Shown in pieces: positions 44,575-53,948 of a DNA stretch of 64,000 nucleotides. Position 1 is the stretch's first letter; each line of letters opens with the position of its first letter. Both the position numbers and the translations under genes were made by a program. The DNA is from Persicitalea jodogahamensis (GTDB lineage: Bacteria > Bacteroidota > Bacteroidia > Cytophagales > Spirosomataceae): positions 861,629 to 925,628 of the forward strand of contig NZ_BMXF01000002.1 in the NCBI RefSeq assembly GCF_014651615.1. The letters run 5' to 3'. The notes under the pieces are model-generated. The model saw only the letters and a list, made by a program, of their open reading frames with translations, had not been told where the DNA came from and did no database searches.

Positions 44575-44610
44575 GACGAGAAGTCACTGGAAAGGCCTGG
44601 GCAGCAGAAC

Positions 44611-44895
44611 TCAGTTGGGGCAGGGTTCGTCTAACTGCCTTTCGTAATCCCTCTTTGTCCCATTCGATATTTCTGCTGAGCAATTTTTCAGATAGTCCCT
44701 GACCCCGGCTTTGTAAGCTTCACAGCTTTTCTTGTCCTCCTTCACGACCTTGTCCGTGAGCAAATCAAGAACCTTGCCGAGGGACTCGCTGCATGTTTCC
44801 GGCGAAACATCTTTGTCCTTATCCGAGCAGCCCAGCACAATGGAAACTCCGAGACAGGCAGTGACGACGAATGCAGATTTTAAGGTCTTTTTCAT
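44611..44895 (-). CDS. Small hypothetical lipoprotein
   Basis: 94 residues from ATG 44895; signal MKKTLKSAFVVTACLGVSIV with lipobox VLGC. The short mature part has four further Cys (PETCSESL, KKSCEAYKAG, KNCSAEI, DEPCPN), suggesting two disulfides in a helical mini-domain. The frame extends upstream to 44949 but without signal character. Lies between two inverted hairpin repeats (44551 and 45860). Not recognised. Confidence 0.7.
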   Translation of the reverse strand: MKKTLKSAFVVTACLGVSIVLGCSDKDKDVSPETCSESLGKVLDLLTDKVVKEDKKSCEAYKAGVRDYLKNCSAEISNGTKRDYERQLDEPCPN

Positions 44896-45153
44896 GGCAT
44901 TTGAGTGGTTTGGTTCGTTCCAAACTACTCCCGTGCGCCCTGACATCATAAAAATACCGGCTACTTTCGATTGAACGGTAGGGAAACTTAGTGAACGGTA
45001 GTTTGTGCACTCGAAAACAAATGGATCGGCGTTGGTTCCCGGGCGCTTCCCGTGGGACCACGGATTATGCGCCGTCGTCAGGTCGAGAGTACCCTATGGC
45101 CCTGCCTTCTTCCATCCCAAGGCGGCTTGAAAAAATGGTCTATGCTATCAGGG

Positions 45154-45501
45154 TTATTTCACGGCTCCGAATTCCCAGCCGATTTTGAAGACTTTATCGG
45201 GCGGGTCGGTCTTGATGAAGCGGTGAAGCTGAAAGCCGATCTGGAACCGCACCGCCTTTTTTTTCTTTTCTTTGTCCGCCGCCGTTTTGACGGTCTCTTC
45301 GACGTTGTCAACGCTCAGCCGGAGGCCAAATCCCAGAAAAGTGTCCATTTTCTCCTTCATTTCCTGGTCGATATTCTTGCGTTCCTTCTCTGGCATTTCC
45401 TCAAAATCCACTTTCTTGGCAATCAGTAGCCTCACCTTTTGGGCCTGGGCCGAAGTACCGCAACCGAGCAAAAGCAGCAAACAGATAAACACCTTATTCA
45501 T
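45154..45501 (-). CDS. Small hypothetical exported protein
   Basis: 115 residues from ATG 45501; signal MNKVFICLLLLLGCGTSAQA (LLLGC may be a lipobox). Mature part is charged (EMPEKERKNIDQEMKEKMDT, then DKEKKKKAVRFQIGFQLHRF) and ends VFKIGWEFGAV, the last strand-like segments suggesting a small beta domain. Not recognised. Same strand as the lipoprotein at 44611 with a 258-base gap that holds no other feature. Confidence 0.65.
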   Translation of the reverse strand: MNKVFICLLLLLGCGTSAQAQKVRLLIAKKVDFEEMPEKERKNIDQEMKEKMDTFLGFGLRLSVDNVEETVKTAADKEKKKKAVRFQIGFQLHRFIKTDPPDKVFKIGWEFGAVK

Positions 45502-46006
45502 AATCGTATAGCAACAACCCAACAATCAAGTCAATGAGAGAACGCCGGTTTTGCCCGGAATTGTTCGGAAAAGAATCGGTACAACCGCAATTTTCAGCAA
45601 AGATAGCCGCTTCACCGTGGTATGCATTCCCACAGACCCACCCCAGGGGTACTTTTTCGCAATTTCTGAAACCGATCCATTTGATGAGTCAAAAACCTGA
45701 ACTCATCCGTACTCGTTTCATAAAAATGAACCGATGAACAAAGGTAGTTTTCCGATCGATCGCCAAGTTTCATTGGGGGGGCCATCCAACGTGAATTTCA
45801 GTACTTGCTTGATTGGTGTTCTTACGTTTTAGGGTACTTTGAGAGTAACGTTGTGCTAAGGTCTGTGGGGACACAGATCGCGGGTTAGACATCGTATCCG
45901 AATCGGAAATTAACGGGTAATCTACGAGATAATTGACTCGCTACTTGTAGTCGAGGTCATGACCTTGGGCCATAGAAAAGATATTTACGAATAACTCCCT
46001 ACCCAA
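45502..46006. other. 505-base region without a supported gene
   Basis: Short open frames here (for example 45534-45737) lack family-like character. It does contain two copies of the octamer GGTACTTT (45649-45656, 45833-45840) and the second hairpin element (45860-45879). No tRNA or promoter pair could be assigned. Confidence 0.6.
45860..45879 (-). repeat. Hairpin element, copy 2 (inverted relative to 44551)
   Basis: On the minus strand CTGTG-TCCC-CACAG flanked by ATC/ACC; the 17-mer CTGTGTCCCCACAGACC (45877-45861) differs by one base from copy 1, and similarity extends a few bases (CCGyGr) to its 5' side. Confidence 0.6.
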
Positions 46007-49000
46007 CTACCCCTCTACTAACGCAATCTCCTCCGCCGTCAGGCCGTAGAGCGCGTACACCAGTTGGTCTATTTCGGCTTCCAGAGCCGTGGTTTCTAAA
46101 CCCTCAGAAAAATTATAACTTGCAGATTCCACTAACAAAATTATTTTCTGCCTTATTTCTTGTTGTGATTCAGTAAAATTATTTTCAGAAAGCACAGGGA
46201 ATTTCTTTAAATCGAAAATTGAAATTCTGGGAAATGTTTTAGTGACAGCTTTATTTGAGTATCTACTAAAATACCAGCTGTATAATCTAGAATTTATTAG
46301 TCCTAAGTAATATTTCAAAGAGTTCTTACTATCAGATGTATTATTTTTTGAGATTATATTAAGGATGGACTTATAATTAATATAATAATCCTCTGTATAA
46401 CATCCAATTATGGAATAAATCCCATTGCCAGTAATTTCTCGAATTAATATTCTAGGCTTTTCAAAAAATGATTTGCTCCTTGGATGGGCAAGCCAATCTC
46501 CGTATGAAACCCATTTATTCTCAGGCCACTTTATTCCAAACCTTGATACATCTTTTCCATTTAATTCTCTGACAAAAGTTTTATTTATCTGATAGTCAGA
46601 ATGATAATCTCTGTTTTTAATTAAATTAGGATCTTGGCCGGTATGACTGTCGTAAGCTTGAATACCCACCGAAAAATCACAAAAATCACTTAACACTTTT
46701 AAATCCTTTGTCATTTTTTCATAAACTTCCAAACCTTTTAGAGAAACGTTGATATTAAATGTAGGTGAAAAGTTCCAGTCTTTTTGTTTATATATCTTCT
46801 TTAAGTTTTCGTCGAAATTTGATATATCTAATGTTCTTTCATTTTCAAAATAAAATACAATTATTTCATTGTTGTTGGATGTTATTTCACTATTAATTTT
46901 TTGTAAAAATACATTAGTCGTTTCTACTATCGCATCGTCAAATATTTTTGATGGTAGTTTATCAATTTCTATAATTTTAGTGTTTTTCAAAATAAACTTT
47001 CGAAAATTCAATGCTTCAACTACTGTCAACCAAGTGTGAGGTATAATATACCCAAGCATCCCGTTATTTTTTAGAATATATAATCCTTTTTCAACAAAAA
47101 ATCCGTATGAATCGTATTTTCCTATAATTGTTTCAAACGTCTTCTTTAAATATTTTTTTGTGCTAGTGTCAAATTTGACCCCATACGGCGGATTGCCAAT
47201 CACCACATCGAACCCGACGTAGTTTCCGTCCTCATCAAGTACTTCGGGAAACTCGAACCGCCACTCGAAACTACCCCGGTAGAGGGCGTTGTTTTCCACC
47301 TCGGCGATCTCGTTTTCGATTTGCGCGATCAGCTTGTCGAGGCGCTTTTTCTCCACCGCCACCAGCTTGGGGTCTTTAATGTGATTGCCGAAAATATCCA
47401 CGTTGCTATCGAGCAGGATACGCTCGCCGCGCCTGGCCGAGAGTTTCTTGCGGCGCGGGTCGCGGTTGATGACCGTCTCGCGGAATTGCGCCTTGATGTC
47501 GTGGATAAAGCGCAGCAGCTCGGCCTTGGCGTCCTTATCGGCGGTACTTTTGTAGGCCGCCACGGTACTTTTGTAGGTACTCAGGCTGAACTTCTGCTTC
47601 CGAAACACGTCGCTGAGGTCTTCGGTCAGGCTGAATTTGCTCAACAAGCTATTGCCCTGCTTGATGTTGATGTCGATGTTGGGCAACGTTTCCAGCTCCG
47701 CAGACTCCGATTCTTCGGTGTAGTAGGCGTTTTTCAACAACTCGATCCACAACCGCAACCGACAGATTTTGACCGAGTTGGGATTGATATCCACCCCGAA
47801 CAGGCAGTTTTCGATCAGTATCTGCTTTTCGTGGAAAAGGACCCGCTGCATCCGTTGCCGCTCGGCGGTCGGCTTTCCGGTGGCTTCTTGCAAAAAATAC
47901 GTGAAGGGCTCGTCGTCTTCCTCATCCAGCACCACCAGCTCGTCGTTCACGACCCGAATCAGGTACCCTTTAAGCCGACGGCCCGCGTCGTCCTGCAAAA
48001 TGCGGAGCTCACTTTTGATGGCAATCAACTCATTGAGCGCCGACACCAGAAAATGCCCCGAACCCACCGCCGGGTCGCAAATGCGCAGGGAATTGATGAG
48101 TTCGTTGGCCTCGGTACGGTCGAGGTCCTTGTCCTGCAAGGCCCCAAAGTCGGCGCACTGCCATCCGTAGGCGTCATTGAACTTCTGCACCACGGCCTTG
48201 CGGATGGTTTCGCGACACATGTACTCGGTGATGAAGCCCGGCGTGTAGAACGAGCCATCCTTGTAGCCGTTAATTTTTTCAAAAATTAGCCCCAGCACGC
48301 TGGCGTTGATCAGCGCGCGGTTTTTCTCCTGAATGTCGTCGCCGCTTTCGGACGCAAAATCGTAGGCATCCAGGAACGCAAAGAGGTACTCCAAGGTAGG
48401 TAGTTCGGCACGGTGGCGATAGGCGGGATGGTCGCGCAGCACGCTCTGGCGCAGCAGCGGCAGGCGCAGACTACTGTCGAGGGTGTTGATGCTGAGGGTC
48501 GTATCTTCCAGTTCCGTAATCTCGAACAGCGACGAGTTGAGGTAAGGTACCCGGCCAAACTTCTGCCGGATGGAACCCTGCCGCTCCGCCGGGCGCTTGG
48601 CCAGCACCCGGAAAAACAGCCGGTACACCTCATCAAAATCGGCCAGGGTGGCGCTGTTCAGGAAAGCGTAGGTACCATCGCCCCGGTGGTACTTCACCAG
48701 TTGCGATTCCAGTAGTTTCAGGAACAAAATCCGGTTGATCCAGGTAATGCACAGTTCCAGCGCCACGCTGAAAATCTGTTCGTCGTCGGTGCGGCCATAC
48801 TGTCCGGGGTCGGTCAGGTGCGAGAGTTTGCCGGAAGTTTCCAGCTCGATAATCGTATTTTCCAGCAGTGAGCCTTCGTCGCGCTGCCCGGTGGCCTTAC
48901 GCCGGATTACTTTCTTATTGCCTTCTTTGGTTTCTTCCAGCCCGATCAGGTGCAGTAGTTCGGTATAAAAGCGCGGATTGAGGCGGTTGCTATCGGTGGC

Positions 49001-49717
49001 GGCGGGTAGTTTGAGCAGGTGCGTGGGCGACAGAATCTTGTAAAGCGGCAGCAGCGCCCGGTCGTTTTTGAGGTCTTTGTCGTTGACGTTTTTCTGGTAA
49101 GTACGCAGGTCAAAGTACGTAAAGGGTACTTCCTCTTCGAGCTTTTCCAGAAAAGGTTTGGCGATTTCGTTGTAAAACAGATCGTTGTTGCGGCTCACTT
49201 TCTGGCCCGTGGCCCAAGCGGTGTATTCTTTTTTGAGCCACGCATTGCGGTAAAAAATGCGGTCGATCAGCGCGGCGTCGAAAATGAACCACTCGTACAC
49301 GTTGGTCACGACGCAGTGCCGCAGGTCGGAGTTGCGGTCGCGCGTTCGCTCCTGAAAGTAGTACAGCAATAGCTCGTGAAAGGCTTTGGTGTTCAGGTTT
49401 TCGCGGCTCACCATTTCACTACGATTGGCTGGGCGCTTCACCTCGAAAAGTACCCCCGCCGGACTCGTCGCGTCCTTGCCCAAGTGAATCACGAAATCGG
49501 TTTTTCCCTTGGGTGCCACCACGCAGGTATCCTTGTAGTATACCTCTTTCAAAAAATCCATGAGATGATCCTTCACATTCTCCTCACTTTCTTTCTCGTC
49601 GATGTGGCCAAACAGGGTTTTGAAGCGGTCTTTGAAACGGTTGATCTGCTCGCGTTCGGGACGAAGCTTGTAAGCCGGGTCGAGGGATTTGGAAGGAGTT
49701 TGTGGTGTGAGTTGCAT
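46007..49717 (-). CDS. Type IIG restriction-modification enzyme (Eco57I-like), fused nuclease, methylase and specificity domains
   Basis: 1236 residues in one chain. N-terminal PD-(D/E)xK nuclease: D74 in KTDFVIHLG, E92-x-K94 in GVLFEVKRPANRSE. A helical connector follows. The N6-adenine methylase has SAM motif I DPAVGSGHF (about 547) and catalytic NPPY (GNPPYGVKF, about 842-845). The C-terminal specificity (TRD) region spans about 848-1206 and the last 30 residues return to the host style (AEIDQLVYALYGLTAEEI). Bases 46100-47175, coding the TRD, are strikingly AT-rich while the rest is GC-rich like the chromosome, so the specificity part seems exchanged. No separate methylase or specificity gene is near, consistent with a stand-alone type IIG system; a BREX PglX role is excluded by lack of other brx genes in view. 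Target sequence unknown. Confidence 0.9.
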   Translation of the reverse strand: MQLTPQTPSKSLDPAYKLRPEREQINRFKDRFKTLFGHIDEKESEENVKDHLMDFLKEVYYKDTCVVAPKGKTDFVIHLGKDATSPAGVLFEVKRPANRSEMVSRENLNTKAFHELLLYYFQERTRDRNSDLRHCVVTNVYEWFIFDAALIDRIFYRNAWLKKEYTAWATGQKVSRNNDLFYNEIAKPFLEKLEEEVPFTYFDLRTYQKNVNDKDLKNDRALLPLYKILSPTHLLKLPAATDSNRLNPRFYTELLHLIGLEETKEGNKKVIRRKATGQRDEGSLLENTIIELETSGKLSHLTDPGQYGRTDDEQIFSVALELCITWINRILFLKLLESQLVKYHRGDGTYAFLNSATLADFDEVYRLFFRVLAKRPAERQGSIRQKFGRVPYLNSSLFEITELEDTTLSINTLDSSLRLPLLRQSVLRDHPAYRHRAELPTLEYLFAFLDAYDFASESGDDIQEKNRALINASVLGLIFEKINGYKDGSFYTPGFITEYMCRETIRKAVVQKFNDAYGWQCADFGALQDKDLDRTEANELINSLRICDPAVGSGHFLVSALNELIAIKSELRILQDDAGRRLKGYLIRVVNDELVVLDEEDDEPFTYFLQEATGKPTAERQRMQRVLFHEKQILIENCLFGVDINPNSVKICRLRLWIELLKNAYYTEESESAELETLPNIDINIKQGNSLLSKFSLTEDLSDVFRKQKFSLSTYKSTVAAYKSTADKDAKAELLRFIHDIKAQFRETVINRDPRRKKLSARRGERILLDSNVDIFGNHIKDPKLVAVEKKRLDKLIAQIENEIAEVENNALYRGSFEWRFEFPEVLDEDGNYVGFDVVIGNPPYGVKFDTSTKKYLKKTFETIIGKYDSYGFFVEKGLYILKNNGMLGYIIPHTWLTVVEALNFRKFILKNTKIIEIDKLPSKIFDDAIVETTNVFLQKINSEITSNNNEIIVFYFENERTLDISNFDENLKKIYKQKDWNFSPTFNINVSLKGLEVYEKMTKDLKVLSDFCDFSVGIQAYDSHTGQDPNLIKNRDYHSDYQINKTFVRELNGKDVSRFGIKWPENKWVSYGDWLAHPRSKSFFEKPRILIREITGNGIYSIIGCYTEDYYINYKSILNIISKNNTSDSKNSLKYYLGLINSRLYSWYFSRYSNKAVTKTFPRISIFDLKKFPVLSENNFTESQQEIRQKIILLVESASYNFSEGLETTALEAEIDQLVYALYGLTAEEIALVEG

Positions 49718-49806
49718 GGGTGGAGTGAGAATGTTACGCTACTGTAACGAAGGATTGAGAATGTGGAAGTGCCTGATAAAAGTTACTATCATACTCAGAT
49801 TTACTC

Positions 49807-51141
49807 TCACTTCCTCCCCCGCAGCACCCAATACAATGGCGCGCCACCCAGAAACAGCAGCCACCCAATCAAAGCCGAAGAAGGATCGGTTATAATCACA
49901 TTGGCCGCTACCACCAGCAAAAACAGCACAAAGAAGGCGGGTAACCACGGGTAGCCCCAGATTTTGAAACCCCGGTGAGTATCATCTTTCCCGGCGCGGC
50001 GGCGGAAAATAAACAGCGTGGCGGCGGCACTCGCGATGGCGATGCTGTCGATGGACATCACGTAGTTCACGATGGCCTCGAAGGTATCCAGAAACCAGAG
50101 CGAACCGATGGAGGTCGCGGCCAGGAAGGTGAGCGTAAACTCCTGGGTTTGGGTGCGGGCGTTGATGCGCTTAAAAATGGGGGGCAGAATCTGGTCGTCG
50201 GCCATGGCGTAGTACACCCGCGGGATCGAGAGCATCATGGCGTTCACAAACCCCAGCACCGAAAGGAAAATCGCCAGCGAAAAGAACACCTCGCCCCACG
50301 GTCCGAAAACTACCCGCGCCAGATCGGCAGCGATGAGGTTGGATGAGCGCAGTCCCTCGAAACCCAGCGCCCGGTAGTAGGTGTAGTTGAGGACCAGGTA
50401 CAGCCCCAGCACCGTAAACATCCCGATGAAAATACCTTTGGGCGTATTGCGCACCGGGTCTTTGATGTCGGCCCCGAAATTGAGCGTGTTCTGGTAGCCG
50501 CCGTAGGAGAAAAACACCGCAATCAGACTCGCCCCGAAGGCCGTGAACCAATTCGTGGTCGCTGGAACTTCGGCCACCACGGCGGGATCGACGGCAGCCG
50601 CCGGGTAGAAAACTCCCAGGCAAAGTACCCCCATCATCACGATTTTGGAGCCGCTGAGCAGATTCTGGGTGCGCGAGCCGGCCCGGATGCCCAGCATATT
50701 GATGACGTAAAAACATAACAGCGTAACCGCCGCCGATCCCTGAATGCCGCGTTGGCTGTGCAGGGCTTCGGGAAGCAACGGGTTGAGGTACTCGCAGCCC
50801 AGCAATGCCACGCCCGCCATGCCCGCGCCGTAGGTAAGTACCAGCGCCCAGTTGATCATAAAGGCATATAACGGATGAAACGCCTCCGATATGAGCTTAT
50901 AAAACCCACCCGGAAAATGGTGCCGTGAACCGATCTCGGCAAAGACAAACGCGCCCAGCAAACTCACCAGTCCGCCCACGACCCAGGCCGTAAAGAAGAT
51001 TTCGGGCGAACCCGCCTGTCGCGCCACGATGGCCGGCGTGCGGAAAATCCCCACGCCAATAACGAGGCTGATCACGATCATCGCCACATCGAAGGCGTTG
51101 ATCTGGGGGCGGATGGAAGTTTCTTGGGTGGGTTCCGGCAT
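49807..51141 (-). CDS. APC-superfamily amino acid permease
   Basis: 444 residues, about twelve transmembrane helices. First helix carries the substrate-binding GVGIFRTPAIVARQ motif; later helices contain SRHHFPGGFYKLISEAF, TYGAGMAGVALLGCEYLNP and FFSYGGYQNTLNFGADIKDP split. Similar to the LAT/APA-type permeases; substrate not resolved. ATG at 51141. Second gene of a minus-strand group of transporters; the gap to the SpmAB-like gene is 42 bases. Confidence 0.88.
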   Translation of the reverse strand: MPEPTQETSIRPQINAFDVAMIVISLVIGVGIFRTPAIVARQAGSPEIFFTAWVVGGLVSLLGAFVFAEIGSRHHFPGGFYKLISEAFHPLYAFMINWALVLTYGAGMAGVALLGCEYLNPLLPEALHSQRGIQGSAAVTLLCFYVINMLGIRAGSRTQNLLSGSKIVMMGVLCLGVFYPAAAVDPAVVAEVPATTNWFTAFGASLIAVFFSYGGYQNTLNFGADIKDPVRNTPKGIFIGMFTVLGLYLVLNYTYYRALGFEGLRSSNLIAADLARVVFGPWGEVFFSLAIFLSVLGFVNAMMLSIPRVYYAMADDQILPPIFKRINARTQTQEFTLTFLAATSIGSLWFLDTFEAIVNYVMSIDSIAIASAAATLFIFRRRAGKDDTHRGFKIWGYPWLPAFFVLFLLVVAANVIITDPSSALIGWLLFLGGAPLYWVLRGRK

Positions 51142-51183
51142 CGGTAGGTTGAGGAGGAAAGCAGGAAAGGAAAAAGTGCTCTT

Positions 51184-52419
51184 TTAATGGAAGAACATAT
51201 ACCCCAGCCAAATCCCCGCCAGCACGCCGACGAAATCGGCGATGAGTCCGGCGACGATGGCGTAGCGTGTGTTTTTGATACCGACTGAGCCAAAGTACAG
51301 CGCCACGATGTACAGCGTGGTATCCGCCGACCCCTGGAAAATACAGACCATGCGGCCGATGAACGAGTCCGGCCCGAATTCCTTCATGGCGTCGATCATC
51401 AGGGCGCGGGCACCGCTGCCGCTGAGGGGTTTCATGAGCGCCACGGGTAGGGCATCGGTGAATTCGGTGTTGAAACTGGCGAATGAAAAGAGGAATTTCA
51501 GGCTGTCCACGAGGTAGTCCATCGCCCCGCAGGCCCGGAATGCCGCGATCGCCACCAGCATCCCGACGAGGTAGGGAATAATCACCACCGAAGTACTGAA
51601 CCCGCTCTTGGCTCCCTCGATGAAGGAGTCGAACACATTGACTTTCTTGTATAATCCGCCCAGCAGAAAGCCCGCCACAATGAGCAGCAGCACCGAGTTG
51701 CCAAAGACGATCGAGACGGTCTCGATCTGCTCCTTGGGTAGTCGCGAGAGGAAGAAAAGCCCGATGGCGATAAAGGCCGTCAGGCCGCCCAGACCGAACA
51801 TGATCGTGCGGTTGAAGATATTGAGCCGCTGCCAGGTAGCCGTGATGAGCATACTGACCACCGTCGTCACGTAAGTACCCACCACGCAGGGAATGAACAC
51901 GTCGGATGGACTCTCGGCCCCCAGAATGGCACGTTGGGCAATGATACTCAGCGGGATAATCTGTAAGCCCGACGTATGCAATACCAGGAACATAATCTGC
52001 GCATTGGAGGCCGTGTCAGGATCGGGATTAAGGGTTTGCAGGCTTTGCATCGCTTTCAACCCGAAGGGCGTAGCGGCGTTGTCGAGGCCGATCATGTTGG
52101 CGGCGAAGTTCATGATCATCTCGCCGTTGGCGGGGTGGCCGCGGGGTACTTCGGGAAATAGCTTATGAAAAAAAGGTCCGATGATCCGCGCCAGCACGTT
52201 GATGGCCCCGGCTTTCTCCCCTACGTTCAGGATACCCAGAAAGAACGTCATGACACCCGCCAGCGGCAGGGCGATGTCCATCACGGCGACTTCGGCCATG
52301 TCGAGCATGCCTTCCACGACGAGTTTGAAGGTCAGCGTATCGCCCAGGAAAATAAACTTGAACAGGGCAATGACAAAGGCAATGACAAAGAAAAAGACGA
52401 AGATGTAGTTTAATGCCAT
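51184..52419 (-). CDS. Nucleoside-recognition (Gate) domain membrane protein, SpmA-SpmB-like fusion
   Basis: 411 residues from ATG 52419 (MALNYIFVFFFVIAFVIALF); the longer frame to 52494 is not needed. Two halves each with a Gate domain: first half MDIALPLAGVMTFFLGILNV, MNFAANMIGLDNAATPFGLK and SNAQIMFLVLHTSGLQIIPL; second half SIVFGNSVLLLIVAGFL, GAKSGFSTSVVIIPYLVGML and LSGSGARALMIDAMKEFGPD. In Bacillus these are separate spore-maturation proteins SpmA and SpmB; in non-sporeformers the fused form is of unknown role, perhaps transport. Between two APC permease genes on the same strand. Confidence 0.88.
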   Translation of the reverse strand: MALNYIFVFFFVIAFVIALFKFIFLGDTLTFKLVVEGMLDMAEVAVMDIALPLAGVMTFFLGILNVGEKAGAINVLARIIGPFFHKLFPEVPRGHPANGEMIMNFAANMIGLDNAATPFGLKAMQSLQTLNPDPDTASNAQIMFLVLHTSGLQIIPLSIIAQRAILGAESPSDVFIPCVVGTYVTTVVSMLITATWQRLNIFNRTIMFGLGGLTAFIAIGLFFLSRLPKEQIETVSIVFGNSVLLLIVAGFLLGGLYKKVNVFDSFIEGAKSGFSTSVVIIPYLVGMLVAIAAFRACGAMDYLVDSLKFLFSFASFNTEFTDALPVALMKPLSGSGARALMIDAMKEFGPDSFIGRMVCIFQGSADTTLYIVALYFGSVGIKNTRYAIVAGLIADFVGVLAGIWLGYMFFH

Positions 52420-52567
52420 ACGGGGAGGGACGTGGAGGTGTTTATAGCTGCAAAGTACGAAAAGCCCCAAAGCGACAAAGCCGCAAAGCCACAAAGTTTG
52501 CCAGATTGCGCCCTTAAAGCTTCATTGTTCGGTCACACGGCCCGGTTTGGCGTCCCGATTTGGCGGC

Positions 52568-53857
52568 TCAGGCTCCCAGCAGTTTTTTCAAGACATAACT
52601 ACCCCCCATGACGCCCACAAAAAGCAGCGCCGAAACCGGGTTGTAAATCGTCAAAGCAATCAGGGAAACTACCGCGATCACCAGCGTAACCCAGGGCACC
52701 AGCGGGTAGCCCGGCGTGCGGAAGGGGCGTTCCAGACCGGGCTCTTTTCTTCGCAGAATAATGAAGGATACAAGCGAAAAGGAATACATCGTCAGCGCCC
52801 CGAAGGCCGAGAGAATGATGATTTCGGCGGTGGACTGCGTGAGCAGGGCCACCAATCCGATGCCCATGTTGAGCAATAGAGCGTTGGCGGGTGTCCGGTA
52901 CTTCGCGTGAATTTTACCCAGCAGGGCCGGACCATTGCCCAGCCGGCAAAACTCGTAGGTAGATCGTCCGGCGGCCAGCAGCAGCCCGTGAAAGGAAGCC
53001 ACCAGGCCAAAAATCCCGAAACCGATGATGACATTATACAGCGGGTGTTTCTCGGTGCCGACCTGCTGCAACGCCAGCGGCAGCGGCGAGTCGGAGGCGA
53101 GTCCGCTCTCGTCGAAAACTACCCCTTCCCAGCCCGACACACCTACCGCCGATACGAAAGTAAAAGCGCAAAGTACCACCAGCGTCGCCATGGCGAGCAG
53201 GAAGCCGCGCGTAAGATCGCGCTGCGGGTTGAGGCTTTCTTCGGCCACATTGGCCAGTCCCTCGATGCCCAGAAAAAACCAGATGGCAAAGGGAATAGCC
53301 GCGAAAACGCCGCCCCAGCCGTTGGGCAGAGCATTAGCCGTGAAGGCTTTCCTCGAAAAATTGGGTAAGGTGATGCTGGCAAAAAGTACCAGGCCCACCA
53401 CGGCTACCACCGTCACCAGTAATTCAAAAGTAGCGGCAATGTTGGTGCCCAGTATATTGAGGACCGTAAACAAAATATACACCCCCACCGCAATTGCCAG
53501 CGGCGGCACCGACGGCACGAACAGCGCAACGTAGGCCCCGATGCCCGCGGCAATGGCCGGGGGAGCGAACAAAAACTCGATGTTTTGCGCCATACCCGCC
53601 AGAAATCCACCCCGCTCACCGATGGCCCGGCTGGCGTAGTCAAATGCCCCGCCCGCTTTCGGAATGGCGCAGGCCAGCTCCGCGTAACTCAGCGTGAAGC
53701 CCAGGTACATGGCGATGACCAGGCCCGTGGCGACGGCCATGCCCAGCGTGCCGCCTTCCTGCAAACCCAGATTCCATCCGAAGTACATCCCGGAAATGAC
53801 ATAGCCAACGCCGAGGCCCCAGAGCAGGGTAGGGGTGAGGGATTTTTTGAGTTCCAT
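52568..53857 (-). CDS. APC-superfamily permease, ethanolamine permease (Eat)-like
   Basis: 429 residues from ATG 53857 (MELKKSLTPTLLWGLGVGYV); a longer frame to 53914 is less likely. Twelve-helix permease with YFGWNLGLQEGGTLGMAVAT, LSYAELACAIPKAGGAFDYA, an IEFLFAPPAIAAGIGAYVAL helix and ALTMYSFSLVSFIILRRKEP. The GWNLGLxEGG and PPAIAAGIGAY segments resemble the ethanolamine permease group rather than general amino-acid carriers; no ethanolamine-utilisation genes are in the window. Substrate call is tentative. Confidence 0.82.
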   Translation of the reverse strand: MELKKSLTPTLLWGLGVGYVISGMYFGWNLGLQEGGTLGMAVATGLVIAMYLGFTLSYAELACAIPKAGGAFDYASRAIGERGGFLAGMAQNIEFLFAPPAIAAGIGAYVALFVPSVPPLAIAVGVYILFTVLNILGTNIAATFELLVTVVAVVGLVLFASITLPNFSRKAFTANALPNGWGGVFAAIPFAIWFFLGIEGLANVAEESLNPQRDLTRGFLLAMATLVVLCAFTFVSAVGVSGWEGVVFDESGLASDSPLPLALQQVGTEKHPLYNVIIGFGIFGLVASFHGLLLAAGRSTYEFCRLGNGPALLGKIHAKYRTPANALLLNMGIGLVALLTQSTAEIIILSAFGALTMYSFSLVSFIILRRKEPGLERPFRTPGYPLVPWVTLVIAVVSLIALTIYNPVSALLFVGVMGGSYVLKKLLGA

Positions 53858-53948
53858 ATTTTTAGAGGAGAAAGGGAGAAGGGAGGAAAGGAGGAGGGAG
53901 GCTTGCGCAAGCATTCCTTTTATCCTTCCTCCTTTCTTCCTCTCCTCC

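Noticed and set aside
45534-45737. A 67-codon plus-strand frame in the gap before the R-M gene
   Set aside because: Composition is irregular, there is no recognisable domain, and it lies in a region with other non-coding signals.
47321-48289. A 322-codon plus-strand frame opposite the R-M gene
   Set aside because: Exact antisense of the conserved methylase region; a product of high GC and codon bias.
46007-49717. BREX PglX or type I HsdM assignment for the large R-M protein
   Set aside because: An N-terminal PD-(D/E)xK nuclease is fused and no brx or hsd partner genes are near; type IIG fits better.
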